Below, piece by piece: positions 9,256 to 18,536 of a DNA stretch of 64,000 nt; the first letter of the stretch is position 1, and each line of letters starts with the position of its first letter. The DNA comes from Azophilus sp965221465 (GTDB taxonomy: Bacteria; Pseudomonadota; Gammaproteobacteria; Pseudomonadales; Azotimanducaceae), in the NCBI GenBank assembly GCA_965221465.1, contig OZ244892.1, positions 1,922,001 through 1,986,000 of the forward strand, in the 5' to 3' direction. The notes beneath the pieces were generated by a model, which was given only the letters and a program-made list of their open reading frames with translations, did no database searches and had not been told where the DNA came from. Made by a program: the position numbers and the translations under genes.

Positions 9256-12200
9256 CTATTGCGGCTTCGAAACGTCGATGGCCATAACCCGAATCCTGCG
9301 TTTTTCCTCGTCTGAAAGGTCCGATAGCAGCCGGTGCTCGAGGTCGTCCGCAGATTTCGGCGGCTTCCCTGAGCCGGGGGTCGGCCGGCAGGATTCCGTG
9401 CTGCCGAACCAGAAGACCAGATAGATGCCGTACCCATCTGCGCCTGGGTCGCGCGCGTACTGATCGATCAACTGTGTCCTGACGGCGTTCCATAGATCGC
9501 GATGACAGCTCTTCTTGATCTCGACAGGCACATTGAAACCATGGGCGCAAACGCGAATGTCGGACCGCTTGTCGTTCGCATAGTGCCCTTCCGGTTGAGC
9601 GTCGATGCCCAATGACTCGAGCGACTCCTGCAGGTCAGACAACAGCCGGTCGCGGCAAGCATCCTCCGGCCGTGGCTCCACGGCCTGGTTGTAGCTATCG
9701 ACATTCCAGTAATGACGCCAGTTCGATGTGCTGCCATGACGGGTGCGAGACGCAATCGCACGCAAATGGTCGAAGGTCACCGCGGCCAGATCCGCCGCGT
9801 TGGCCGGCGCGGCATTGTTGAGTGTGGCCACTACTTGTTCGATGCTGCCGTGCTGATACTCCGCTTCGCGGCGCAAGAGATTCTGTACGCCGGCCGCGTC
9901 GCGCAAGCGACTCTGCCACGCCTGCAAACGGCTATCGGTGCGCAGGGCCGCGAGCGCTTCGGCGGCTTCGCGGGAGGCATCGTGCGCCAGTCGATCGATA
10001 AAGGCCGAAACGCGGTCGGCAGCGTCAATCGCCAGGGTCACCAGTTCCCCAGTTCCCGAATCGGTCTGGAACGAATGCGGCCGGAACCACGTTCCCATAA
10101 GCCCAATCAACGACTCGAGGGCGCCGACGTCGAGCCGCTCATCCAGGTCGCGACCAAATCCATGCCACCCCCGGAGCGTTTCCGCCAAACACCGAATGCG
10201 CCGCTCGTTGTCCGCCACGTAACGTTCCAGCCTGGCTCGATAGTCTGGAGATGCGAGGAACAAGCCGGCGCTCAGCCAGTAGACACGCTGTGAGACGGTC
10301 ATGCTCGACCGGGAGAGCTTGCGCTCGATGGTCTTGCGGACCGCGCCCTGACCGCAGTGACGCAGCGCTGCCTGAAGGAGGATGCTCAGGCCCGGCAACT
10401 GCCGTTCCTGGCAGCGTAGCGGAAACGACTCCAACAGCGGCAATGCCGCACGCTTCGCCACTTCGGTGTAGTCGGCGGAGTGCGCCAGTTCGTGGATGTC
10501 TGCCGCGATTTCCTGTCCGGCTCGCATCTTGATTCGGGTGGATTCGATCAGGACATCTGCCACCAACGCCGGGTGCGAGTGCAACCACTGCTGCAACCCG
10601 TGATCCTCAACCAGCTGGATGGGGACGGTGAAATGCACGGCGAGAATACGCCGCATCTGTTCCTCGGAAATCGCGTTGTCGGGTGCGGCCTTTCCAGTGA
10701 GGTATTCGACCGCGCCGGCAATTAGTGGCAGCGACAGATGGTGTATCCGGTTTTGGGTTCCCACCTCCATGATCCTGGTAGGCTCAGGCAGATCGGGGCG
10801 CCGCATGCAACCGCGAAATCCTTGGAGCACGGCATCGATCAGACGCCGATCGTCACCCAGCAAGTCAACGAGGCGATCGCGAGGCGTACGGCCCTGAAGG
10901 TCGGTGCGCAGGCCGAGGTATGCCTCAGCCAGACGGAACAGAACCGCGGGAGGACAGCGGTTCTCGAGCAGCGCCTGCCGGTGCGCCTCGACTCGATCGT
11001 GTTCCAGTATACGGCGCTCGAGTTCACGGGGGCTCGACTCTTCCGGGATGCCGGATTGCCGAGCACCACGAATCTGTTCCTGGACTTGTTGCCGATCATA
11101 CCGGCTCCGCTCTTCCTGGATTCCGGATTGCTCAACCCAAGATCGGCTGAACGGTTCGACGTACTCATCGAATTTCGCCTTGAGCGCAGGGTGTTCGGAG
11201 AGCCGGCGCAACGTCTTTTCCCGATACCCGTCCGCGCCGGCTCCCTCGTTACGGGCTTGGGCTGCAACCTTCCGAATGAAATAGTCGGAGGCACGTTGGC
11301 AACGGGCGCCAATTGCCTGGTCCAGGCACCAATCGGCAAACCCGGCACGACGCTCCACTCCCGAAAGCAACTGTTGCACAAAGTGCATGCAGTGCGGGAA
11401 GTTTTCGGCGCCACAACAACGATTTGTTGCCAAGGCAAGCAATTCCAGTTGCACCTCGGGGTGCCGGTCAAGCCAGTCTTTGATCCCCCGAATCTCGGGA
11501 CCCGGATTGAAGTCGGCGGACACCGATGCAACTTGCAGCCAGTCGAAAAGTTGTTCGACACCAAATTCCGCATCCGAACTTTCGAGCAAGCGGGTCAGGA
11601 CATGGACGGGGAGCTTGCGAATCTGGCGGACGCCAGGTGTGGCGCCCGCAATTGCCGATCTCAACCTCTCCGGCTCGGCAACTAGATTGTCGAGAATTTC
11701 CGCCAGATCGCCGGGGGAGGACTGTTCCTGAATCCAGCGCGTCCAGAATAGACAATACTTGCCGACATATCCCTCTTTCCTTGGTGGGCGCAGGTGCTGC
11801 AATACGGTCGAGGCCGACATCCATGGCGGATACAACTGCCGCAATAGCTCCCCCAACAGATCGTCATCCGGATCAGGCACCGACCCGGACTGGATGTCCT
11901 CCAGCAACCGTTCGAGATCGCGGCGGGCACGTTCGTCGCCGGTCGAAACGCTGCGAAGATAGATGTCCAGTGCCACCCAGCGGGTTTTATCCCACCATGA
12001 GCCATCCCGAATAACGCCCATCATCAGATCGGTCAGGTCGTCTAGCGCCTGCCCATGCTTGAGCACCAGCATCAGCATCCAGACAAACGACTGCCGGGAA
12101 TCGTTGCGTCCGGTTTCCGTCAGGATACGGCGCACGTGATCGCCAAGCTTCGGGTCGATAAGGTCTCCGAAACGGGGATCGGATCGCACCGATCCAACCA

Positions 12201-13401
12201 GCCAAGGGACGACCTGCGCGTCCCTATCCAGGCAATTTAAAATGTACAGCTTCTCGTCGACCGAAAACGCGGCGACATCGCCGTACAGCAAGACACCCAG
12301 CGGGTCGCGCTCGACGAGCGATGTGCGGGCGATGCTGCTGTGCACCGCCAACCACGCCGCAAGCCCGCGCAACTCCGCCACGGGTTTGCCGTCGTGGCCC
12401 GCCAACAGCGCCAGAATCCGTTCGGAGGGCAGCCCGCGTTCGATCAGACCCGCCAGGTATTTCCCGGCCAGGTACTCCGCGACCTGACGGTGAATCGGCT
12501 CTGCCCGTCCCGGCATAGGGCAGTTGAAGAGCTTTGTGCCAAGAACCCGCAACAATACCTTTGGGTCGTCGCTCGGAATCAGGTCAAGAGCAGGAAAGTC
12601 CTGGGCTGCCGTGCCACCGGGCAACGCGTAACCGGCGCCGCCCGAAAGGAGTTGCAGCGCGCAGAGCTTGCCGGCGGCATCCATGAGCCCGGCTTCATCG
12701 AGGGGGCTGGGGTCGGCAATCCGGTGCTCTTCGTTGTGTTCGCGAAGCACGGTCCGGCACGCGAATTCGAAGGTCTCGGCCCGACCGTTCGGCCAGACAC
12801 CGTCCGCCACCGCTTGCGCCAGCAAATTCAGGCTTTGCGGCCAGGCAAGCAGGTCGCCAATGCCACGCTCGCGTGCATCCGCAACGAATCGCCCGGCATC
12901 ATTCTCGCCGGGCCGGCAACGCAGCAGCTCCTCGATGCCGGCGGCAGACAAGGGTTGGAGGCGCAGAGTCTCGATTCTGCCACTACTCGAAACCTGGGCG
13001 AGACCGTTTCTGTCATTTGCGCCAAACCAGTCCGCATCCCTGCAAGAAAGGCGAAACGGCGGCCATCCCAGGCGATCGAGCTTGTTCCGTATCGAGTCGA
13101 GCGACGTGCGGCCATCCGCGGAGCCCGCCCGCTTCTCGTCCAGCCCGTCGATGAACAGCGTCGTGTCGTGCCATTCGGGCCTGTCGTCGAACGCGAGGAA
13201 GTCGCGCGCCGTCACGTAATGCGCGTCGGTAGCCTCAGCTTCTCTCCTGAACGACTCAGTCTTGCCGGAACCGGGAGGCCCGAGCAACACATAGGCGGCA
13301 GTCTCGCGAAATCTCTTCAGCGGAAGAGAATCCCCCTCGCATGCGGAACTCGAGCCGAGTTCCTCGACAACTCGACAGGTGCGTGGGACGTAGCGATCCA
13401 T
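9256..13401 (-). CDS. Giant NACHT/STAND-like NTPase with C-terminal PD-(D/E)XK-like nuclease
   Basis: 1381 residues from ATG 13401 (an in-frame GTG at 13416 adds five). The N-terminus holds a P-loop GPPGSGKT (41-48) and a NACHT-type Walker B FIDGLDE (about 83-89). Downstream, HRQVAEYLAGKYLA resembles the His motif closing the STAND NTPase module. About 850 helical-looking residues follow without a recognised domain. Near residues 1270-1335 there is SDIRV...VPVEIKK, an acidic residue (D1281) followed by ExK (E1294, K1296), and then a QLIDQYA..P.GYGIYLVFWFG helix-strand. This is the layout of a PD-(D/E)XK nuclease core. The ATG overlaps the stop of the upstream ATPase gene (TGATG), so translation is probably coupled. 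A defence-type sensor/effector role is inference; no close family was recognised. Confidence 0.8.
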   Translation of the reverse strand: MDRYVPRTCRVVEELGSSSACEGDSLPLKRFRETAAYVLLGPPGSGKTESFRREAEATDAHYVTARDFLAFDDRPEWHDTTLFIDGLDEKRAGSADGRTSLDSIRNKLDRLGWPPFRLSCRDADWFGANDRNGLAQVSSSGRIETLRLQPLSAAGIEELLRCRPGENDAGRFVADARERGIGDLLAWPQSLNLLAQAVADGVWPNGRAETFEFACRTVLREHNEEHRIADPSPLDEAGLMDAAGKLCALQLLSGGAGYALPGGTAAQDFPALDLIPSDDPKVLLRVLGTKLFNCPMPGRAEPIHRQVAEYLAGKYLAGLIERGLPSERILALLAGHDGKPVAELRGLAAWLAVHSSIARTSLVERDPLGVLLYGDVAAFSVDEKLYILNCLDRDAQVVPWLVGSVRSDPRFGDLIDPKLGDHVRRILTETGRNDSRQSFVWMLMLVLKHGQALDDLTDLMMGVIRDGSWWDKTRWVALDIYLRSVSTGDERARRDLERLLEDIQSGSVPDPDDDLLGELLRQLYPPWMSASTVLQHLRPPRKEGYVGKYCLFWTRWIQEQSSPGDLAEILDNLVAEPERLRSAIAGATPGVRQIRKLPVHVLTRLLESSDAEFGVEQLFDWLQVASVSADFNPGPEIRGIKDWLDRHPEVQLELLALATNRCCGAENFPHCMHFVQQLLSGVERRAGFADWCLDQAIGARCQRASDYFIRKVAAQARNEGAGADGYREKTLRRLSEHPALKAKFDEYVEPFSRSWVEQSGIQEERSRYDRQQVQEQIRGARQSGIPEESSPRELERRILEHDRVEAHRQALLENRCPPAVLFRLAEAYLGLRTDLQGRTPRDRLVDLLGDDRRLIDAVLQGFRGCMRRPDLPEPTRIMEVGTQNRIHHLSLPLIAGAVEYLTGKAAPDNAISEEQMRRILAVHFTVPIQLVEDHGLQQWLHSHPALVADVLIESTRIKMRAGQEIAADIHELAHSADYTEVAKRAALPLLESFPLRCQERQLPGLSILLQAALRHCGQGAVRKTIERKLSRSSMTVSQRVYWLSAGLFLASPDYRARLERYVADNERRIRCLAETLRGWHGFGRDLDERLDVGALESLIGLMGTWFRPHSFQTDSGTGELVTLAIDAADRVSAFIDRLAHDASREAAEALAALRTDSRLQAWQSRLRDAAGVQNLLRREAEYQHGSIEQVVATLNNAAPANAADLAAVTFDHLRAIASRTRHGSTSNWRHYWNVDSYNQAVEPRPEDACRDRLLSDLQESLESLGIDAQPEGHYANDKRSDIRVCAHGFNVPVEIKKSCHRDLWNAVRTQLIDQYARDPGADGYGIYLVFWFGSTESCRPTPGSGKPPKSADDLEHRLLSDLSDEEKRRIRVMAIDVSKPQ

Positions 13402-14696
13402 CACCCCTGAAACCACTCCCGCGCCGGGATCGTCAGGAACTCGGACAACGGCACCCCGCCTTCGCCGACCAGAATCGACCGACGCGGCGCAAACTGCCGC
13501 TCGAATTCCTCAATGCCGCTCACTGCTCTGCGCCGCGAGCGGTTTTTGATCTCGAATGCGACGAGTTGCCGGCCCCGTTGCAGCACGAAATCCACCTCAT
13601 GGCCGTGGTCACGCCAATAGTGCAGTCGCAGTTCCGACGTTCCCGTATTGAAGAGATGCGCCCCGGCCGCGCTTTCGACCAGTCGGCCCCAATATCTGCG
13701 ATCGGCCCTGGCTTCCTCGAACGCATATTCCGAGAAGGCTGTCATGAGCGCGGTATTCAGCACATTGAGCTTGGGGCTGGAGGCTCTTTGCCGATGGCCA
13801 TGGCGATAGTATTTCGGCAGACCCGTCACCAATCCCACCTTGGACAACAGATCGAGATACCGTGCGAGCGTGGTGGTATTGCCGGCATCCTGCATCTGAC
13901 CGAGCATCTTGTTGTAGGAAAGAATCTGACCGGAATACTCGGCACCGAACTCACAAAGGCGTTTGAGTAATGCCGGTTTGTCCACGCGCTGCAACGCGAG
14001 AATGTCGCGTTCCACATTCGGTTCCACCAGCGAGCCCACGATGTACTCCCGCCACCGGTCCTGATCGCGAACGAGGGGAGCTGCCCCCGGATACCCTCCG
14101 AAGTAGAGGTAACTGTCGAGATCGAAGTCGAATGCTGCCGACATCTCCGCAAACGACCAGTGGGCAAGGCGAATGGTCTCGTATCGTCCTGCCAGGCTTT
14201 CGCTGAGCCCTCGTTGCATCAAAAGCGGGGCGGAACCCAACAGGACGACGTGGAAATTACTGCCTTGACGACGGTCGGCGTCCCACAGTCCTTTAGCCAC
14301 CTCCGACCAGTCGGGGATCTTCTGGATTTCATCGAACACGAGAATGAACCCGCTGTCCGAACGAGCGGCTTGGACCCGAGCCTGTTCCCATTGCTGAACC
14401 AGCCAGCCGGCGTCTTTCCGAGGCGCAAACGAGCCCGGAGACCGCAATGGAACCAAAGTGGTGGTGTCCTCTGCGGCAATATCGAAACCCTGTGGCGGAG
14501 CACCCGATGCGACAGTGTCAAAATCGGGTTCGTCGACGGCCAGAAAACGATGCGGCCGCTGCAATTGCGCGAGCGCCTGCTGAACCAGAGTGGTCTTGCC
14601 TGTCTGGCGCGGCCCGGAAACGACAATCAGCCGCTCGGGCGGTTCGTTCAGCCTGGCAAGCAGGGTGTCTTTTTGGGGCCGTTCATACGGAGTCAT
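13401..14696 (-). CDS. AAA_14/DUF4143 ATPase
   Basis: 431 residues. P-loop GPRQTGKTT (28-36), Walker B ILVFDEIQKIPDW near 118-130, sensor-like VVLLGSAPLLM, a winged-helix-like middle, and a DUF4143 C-terminus (LVESAAGAHLFN...ELRLHYWRDHGHEVDFVL...LVAFEIKN). The GHEVDFV...FEIK segment is the restriction-nuclease-like fold seen in DUF4143 proteins. Cellular roles of this family are poorly defined. It is the first gene of a two-gene operon: its stop overlaps the start of the giant NTPase. A perfect inverted repeat lies 9 bp upstream of its ATG and includes the only SD-like purine run, so the palindrome may control its expression. Confidence 0.9.
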   Translation of the reverse strand: MTPYERPQKDTLLARLNEPPERLIVVSGPRQTGKTTLVQQALAQLQRPHRFLAVDEPDFDTVASGAPPQGFDIAAEDTTTLVPLRSPGSFAPRKDAGWLVQQWEQARVQAARSDSGFILVFDEIQKIPDWSEVAKGLWDADRRQGSNFHVVLLGSAPLLMQRGLSESLAGRYETIRLAHWSFAEMSAAFDFDLDSYLYFGGYPGAAPLVRDQDRWREYIVGSLVEPNVERDILALQRVDKPALLKRLCEFGAEYSGQILSYNKMLGQMQDAGNTTTLARYLDLLSKVGLVTGLPKYYRHGHRQRASSPKLNVLNTALMTAFSEYAFEEARADRRYWGRLVESAAGAHLFNTGTSELRLHYWRDHGHEVDFVLQRGRQLVAFEIKNRSRRRAVSGIEEFERQFAPRRSILVGEGGVPLSEFLTIPAREWFQG

Positions 14697-14704
14697 ACGG
14701 CTAA

Positions 14705-14740
14705 ATTACTCTCTTGAGTAAAATTACTCAAGAGAGTAAT
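14705..14740. promoter_or_regulatory. Perfect 17-bp inverted repeat, candidate operator
   Basis: Left arm ATTACTCTCTTGAGTAA (14705-14721), spacer AA, right arm 14724-14740, its exact reverse complement. Each arm is itself an imperfect palindrome, TTACTC-4 nt-GAGTAA, giving four half-sites. It lies between two divergent genes, 9 bp from the DUF4143 ATPase start at 14696 and 62 bp from the MetX-like start at 14802. It is AT-rich in GC-rich surroundings. There is no adjacent T-run in either direction, so an operator or translational hairpin fits better than a terminator. Confidence 0.85.
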
Positions 14741-14801
14741 TGGGGAACAATGATACGGCCGCGAATTGTCGCCCCGCCACGCCATCTGCTACCGTCGCGG
14801 G

Positions 14802-15884
14802 ATGAGCGCACTGCAGAAGCTGGTGACCGACGGCGAGTTTTCCATGCTGCGCGGGACCCTTCAGTGCCCGGTGATTGCCTACGAGACCCTCGGCTGCCTG
14901 AACGATGCCGGGGACAACGCCGTGCTCGTGTTCACGGGGCTGTCGCCTTCGGCCCATATCGCCTCGTCGCCTGCCGACCCGACCACGGGCTGGTGGGAGG
15001 ATATGGTCGGGCCCGGCAAACCCATCGACACCGACCGGTACTTCGTCATCTGCATCAACTCGCTGGGGAGCTGTTTCGGCTCTACCGGGGCCGCCTCGGT
15101 GAATCCCGATACCGGCAGCCACTATCGTCTGAGCTTTCCGGTGCTTTGCGTCGAGGACATCGCCAACAGCGGCGCGCTGGTGCTCGACCACCTTGGCATC
15201 GATGTGCTGTACACGGTGGTGGGCGCATCGATGGGCGGCATGACGGCGCTTGCGTTCGCCCTGCAGCACCCCGAGCGTAGCCGCGGCCTGCTCTCCATTT
15301 CCTCGGCGGGACGCAGCCTGCCCTTCTCCATCGCCCTGCGGTCGCTGCAACGGGAGATGATCCGCACCGACCCGGCCTGGCAGAACGGCCAGTACGACTT
15401 CGACCTCGGCCCCGTGACCGGCATGCGCCTCGCCCGCAAGCTGGGCATGATCACTTACCGCTCCGCCGTCGAGTGGGACGAGCGATTCGGGCGGGAACGC
15501 GCCACCCAGGAACCGCCCGCGGACCATCCGTTCGGCATCGACTTCGAGGTGGAGTCTTATCTGGAAGCCCAGGCCAATCGTTTCATCGGCGCATTCGATG
15601 CAAACTGCTACCTCTATTTGTCACGTGCCATGGACCTGTTCGATGCCGCCGACCGCGGCGGCAGCCTGGAACGGGGGTTACGGCGGCTCGGTGTGCAGCG
15701 GGCGCTGGTCATCGGCGTCACCTCGGATTTCCTGTTTCCCCTGCATCAGCAGGAAGAACTGGCCTCGGTACTGAAATCCTGCGTCCGCGACGTGGAATTC
15801 GTGCGGCTGCCGTCGATTCAGGGCCACGATTCCTTCCTGGTGGACATGGACCGGTTCAGGCCTGCGGTCGCAGCCTTTTTCTGA
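14802..15884 (+). CDS. metX: MetX-like homoserine O-acyltransferase family protein
   Basis: 360 residues, alpha/beta-hydrolase fold. Nucleophile elbow GASMGGM places the catalytic Ser at 143. The family motif NSLGSCFGSTGAASVNPDTG corresponds to the NxLGxxxGSTGPxSxNP block. The acid and His are expected in VTSDFLFP and QGHDSF near the C-terminus. MetX enzymes acylate homoserine (acetyl- or succinyl-CoA) for methionine synthesis; some paralogues act on serine or other alcohols. Motifs alone do not separate these, and no other methionine gene is nearby. The start at 14802 is preferred over 14766 because the first 12 residues of the longer form look non-coding. Confidence 0.85.
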   Translation: MSALQKLVTDGEFSMLRGTLQCPVIAYETLGCLNDAGDNAVLVFTGLSPSAHIASSPADPTTGWWEDMVGPGKPIDTDRYFVICINSLGSCFGSTGAASVNPDTGSHYRLSFPVLCVEDIANSGALVLDHLGIDVLYTVVGASMGGMTALAFALQHPERSRGLLSISSAGRSLPFSIALRSLQREMIRTDPAWQNGQYDFDLGPVTGMRLARKLGMITYRSAVEWDERFGRERATQEPPADHPFGIDFEVESYLEAQANRFIGAFDANCYLYLSRAMDLFDAADRGGSLERGLRRLGVQRALVIGVTSDFLFPLHQQEELASVLKSCVRDVEFVRLPSIQGHDSFLVDMDRFRPAVAAFF

Positions 15885-16140
15885 CGCGGCGAGTCATACC
15901 ATTGATCCGGCGCCGAGAACCGGTATGCGGTACACGCATCCGGCGCACCAGGCGGAGGCGCTTACCGCGACGATGGGCGCAGGCACGAGCCCCAACAGCG
16001 CCGGATACGCGCACCGCACACCGATTCTCTCCCAGCAACCCGTAGTTCCTTGCGCGTCCTCGTCCCGGCGCGCCGCGTTCGAAACTCGCACGAAGAACCT
16101 TCAGTTGGGGGAGCGCGAGGGGGGCACCCCTGCAGGAATA
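15885..16140 (-). repeat. Dispersed structured repeat, copy 1 (3' of selD fusion)
   Basis: Copy 1 of the dispersed family. The stem arms are 15915-15946 and 15998-16029 (32 nt each), with a 51-nt loop containing the invariant core ACCGCGACGATGGGCGCA. Five arm positions are not Watson-Crick on the plus strand (C-A or A-C), and all five become G.U on the minus strand. A short GC hairpin module (GCGAGGGG...CCCC) lies at 16114-16130. The AT-rich tail seen in copies at 24.4 and 44.6 kb is missing. On the minus strand the element follows directly after the selD fusion stop (16145), like a 3' UTR. A 65-codon open frame crosses it (15894-16091, minus). Confidence 0.88.
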
Positions 16141-16144
16141 GCCC

Positions 16145-18529
16145 TCAGCCGGGCTCCTGCTTGCGAACAAGGCAATTTGCGGAGGTGATCGCGCCGATTA
16201 TCGCGCTGCCCGGGTAGCCGGCGGCTATAAGTGCCTCGAGGCAGGCTTCCGTCCGGTCTGCGGGTACGCTTGCCAGCAGACCGCCCGAAGTCTGCGGGTC
16301 GGCCAGCAGCCTCAACGCCGGATCATTCAGAGCGCAACCGCGCAACTCGAAGTCCGCGAATGCCTGCTCGTTGCCCGCCTGCAGCACGCTGGCAGCGCCG
16401 CCGGCGAAACTCTCCTGGGCGCCTTGCAGGGTGGGCACGGCATCGAGCCAGAGTTCGGCGCCGGACCCGGAGGCCCGCAGCATCTCGCCCAAGTGGCCCA
16501 ACAGTCCGAATCCGGTGACGTCGGTCAGGGCGCGAACTCCGAAAGTGCGCAGGATTTCGAGCGCTTCCCGGTTGGATCTGTCCATGACCTCGACCGCAGC
16601 CGCGAGGAAGCGAGTCGGCGCCTGGCCCCGCATGTGGGCGGCCAGCAGTACGCCGATGCCGAGCGGCTTGGTCAGCAGGAGGCGGTCGCCGGGCGCACAA
16701 CCCGCCTTGGTCAACAACGGTTCCGAGGCCTTGCCGGTTACTGCAAGACCCAGGGACAACTCGGAACCTTCGGATGAGTGGCCGCCGACCAGGGGCACGC
16801 CGTCCCCGTTCAAGACGTCCACGGCGCCCCTGAGGAGCGCGTACAACTCCTCTTCCATCATCGCTTCGGCCATCAGCGGCACGGTGGCGATGGCCAGGGC
16901 GCTGGTGGGGACGGCGCCCATGGCATAGATGTCGTTCAGGCTGTGATGAGCGGTAATGCGCCCGAACAGGTACGGGTCGTCCACCAGGCTCCGAAATCCA
17001 TCGAGGGTCAGCAGCAGGGGCTCGGGCTGGCCACGCAGCACTGCGGCATCGTCGCCGATACCTTGAAGCAGGTCGGCATGTTGCTGTTGCGGCAGGCGGG
17101 AGAGAACCCGGTGCAAGGGTCCGGCTGCCAGTTTTGCGCCGCAACCGCCGCAACGCATCGGGTCGAACGGGGAACCCCCCTGTTGGTCGCTATTGCTTGC
17201 CGGATTGCTGGCCGTCGAGGCGCCCGGCATGTCGGGCAGCTTCTGAAAGCGCTCCATGAAGCGACGGTCGATTCGCTCTTTCCAACGCCAGACCCACACT
17301 CCGCGCACCGCAGGCCCGAATATTTCGGCAATTCTCGTTGCAGGGGCGTTGCGGATTCGTCGCTGGAGGAAACGGCGCCCTCCCGCCTGGCCGTCCGAAC
17401 CGGAGGGGGCCCCCGGCGCACTCGACGATTCGTCCAGGCCACTCGAAGGAATATGGCCAGCGGTGCCAAGTGCATCGACGGCCGCAGCAGCATGCCGGTG
17501 AGACAGCCGGGCCACACCGGACCTCGCTGCAACGGCCCGCCCATCGCCCGTACCGACAATGCTGAGAAAACGCTTCTGCGGTCGGAACCGCCGCAGCCGG
17601 CGGCCCTCCAAGGCGCGGCGCAGATTGGCAGCGAGAACCGGCCCGGCCCGCACCGCGATCACCCCCGACTTGGGCCGCTCCTGCCCGTCGAGGCAGGCCA
17701 CGTCGCCGGAAACGAACACCCGGGGATGCGAGAGCGAGCGCAGGCAGGCGTCCACCCGCGCAAAGCCCCGGGCATCCGCCGCCAGCGCGCTTTCCCGGAC
17801 CCAGCCCGGAGCCTCCACACCGGTGACCCAGAACAACCGGTCGAATGCCAGGGCGGTTCCGTCTGCAAGGGCGAGTTCATCTTCGCGCGCCGCCGCAACC
17901 GACCCGAACCGCAGTTCGACGCCCGCCTTGCCCAATTCATCCGCCAGCATGCGCCGCGCCCGCCGGCCGTGACCGGGCAGCAACTCAGCGGTGACGATGC
18001 CAATCTCGACACCTTTCGGCAGGGCGTTGCGGGCAGCCAGCGCCAACTCCACACCGCCGGCGCCCCCACCCACGAACAGTATCCTCATCCCCGGCCGGGC
18101 CGTTTCGCGAAACCTCTGCCATTCGGGCAGGAAACGCCCGATGGGCTTGACCGGCACCCCGGACGCACCGAACGCCTCCGGGACCGCCCCGCAGTTGATC
18201 GAGAGCGTATCGAAGCGCACGGGTGGGCGATTCGCGCAATGAACCGCGTTGTTCTCCAGGTCGAGTTCGGTAACCGCATCGACAATCAGCCGGGCGCCGG
18301 CAAAGCGGCAGAGCGGGCCGAGATCGATATGGATGTCGTCCCACTCGTAGTGGCCCGCAATGAATCCCGGCAGCATGCCGGAATAAGGGGTGTGTGCCTC
18401 CCGGGCGACGACGGTCACACGCACCCCATCGAGCGGCGCCATACCCAGCGCTTTCAGCACCTGCACATGGCTGTGACCGCCGCCGACCAGCACCAGGTCG
18501 GTGACCGGCGGGCTAAGCTCCGGCCCCAT
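16145..18529 (-). CDS. selD: FAD/NAD oxidoreductase fused to selenide, water dikinase (SelD)
   Basis: 794 residues. Residues 1-380 are a pyridine nucleotide-disulphide oxidoreductase: FAD-binding LVLVGGGHSHVQVL at the N-terminus, a second Rossmann motif ILFVGGGAGGVELAL near 150, and FVSGDVACL near 275. Residues 450-794 are SelD, which makes selenophosphate from selenide and ATP. The catalytic pair is visible in RCGGCGAK: Cys463 matches E. coli Cys17, Lys466 matches Lys20, and the dispensable second Cys is Ala. DVTGFGLLGHL and DPQTSGGLL are also present. The active site uses Cys, not selenocysteine. This fusion order is known in several bacteria; the flavin domain may reduce a selenium donor, which is inference. 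No selA, selB or selU is in the window. Confidence 0.93.
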   Translation of the reverse strand: MGPELSPPVTDLVLVGGGHSHVQVLKALGMAPLDGVRVTVVAREAHTPYSGMLPGFIAGHYEWDDIHIDLGPLCRFAGARLIVDAVTELDLENNAVHCANRPPVRFDTLSINCGAVPEAFGASGVPVKPIGRFLPEWQRFRETARPGMRILFVGGGAGGVELALAARNALPKGVEIGIVTAELLPGHGRRARRMLADELGKAGVELRFGSVAAAREDELALADGTALAFDRLFWVTGVEAPGWVRESALAADARGFARVDACLRSLSHPRVFVSGDVACLDGQERPKSGVIAVRAGPVLAANLRRALEGRRLRRFRPQKRFLSIVGTGDGRAVAARSGVARLSHRHAAAAVDALGTAGHIPSSGLDESSSAPGAPSGSDGQAGGRRFLQRRIRNAPATRIAEIFGPAVRGVWVWRWKERIDRRFMERFQKLPDMPGASTASNPASNSDQQGGSPFDPMRCGGCGAKLAAGPLHRVLSRLPQQQHADLLQGIGDDAAVLRGQPEPLLLTLDGFRSLVDDPYLFGRITAHHSLNDIYAMGAVPTSALAIATVPLMAEAMMEEELYALLRGAVDVLNGDGVPLVGGHSSEGSELSLGLAVTGKASEPLLTKAGCAPGDRLLLTKPLGIGVLLAAHMRGQAPTRFLAAAVEVMDRSNREALEILRTFGVRALTDVTGFGLLGHLGEMLRASGSGAELWLDAVPTLQGAQESFAGGAASVLQAGNEQAFADFELRGCALNDPALRLLADPQTSGGLLASVPADRTEACLEALIAAGYPGSAIIGAITSANCLVRKQEPG

Positions 18530-18536
18530 GGTCCCG

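Noticed and set aside
6366..9287. Open frame of 973 codons antisense to the M16 peptidase
   Set aside because: Long antisense frame caused by high GC at third positions; no domain, and the peptidase has its catalytic motif and signal peptide.
15892..16136. Insertion sequence or MITE with target duplication
   Set aside because: No transposase and no terminal inverted repeat or flanking duplication could be seen; the mobile status of the repeat stays open.
16145..18529. Selenocysteine in SelD
   Set aside because: The active-site position is a normal Cys codon; no in-frame TGA in the gene.
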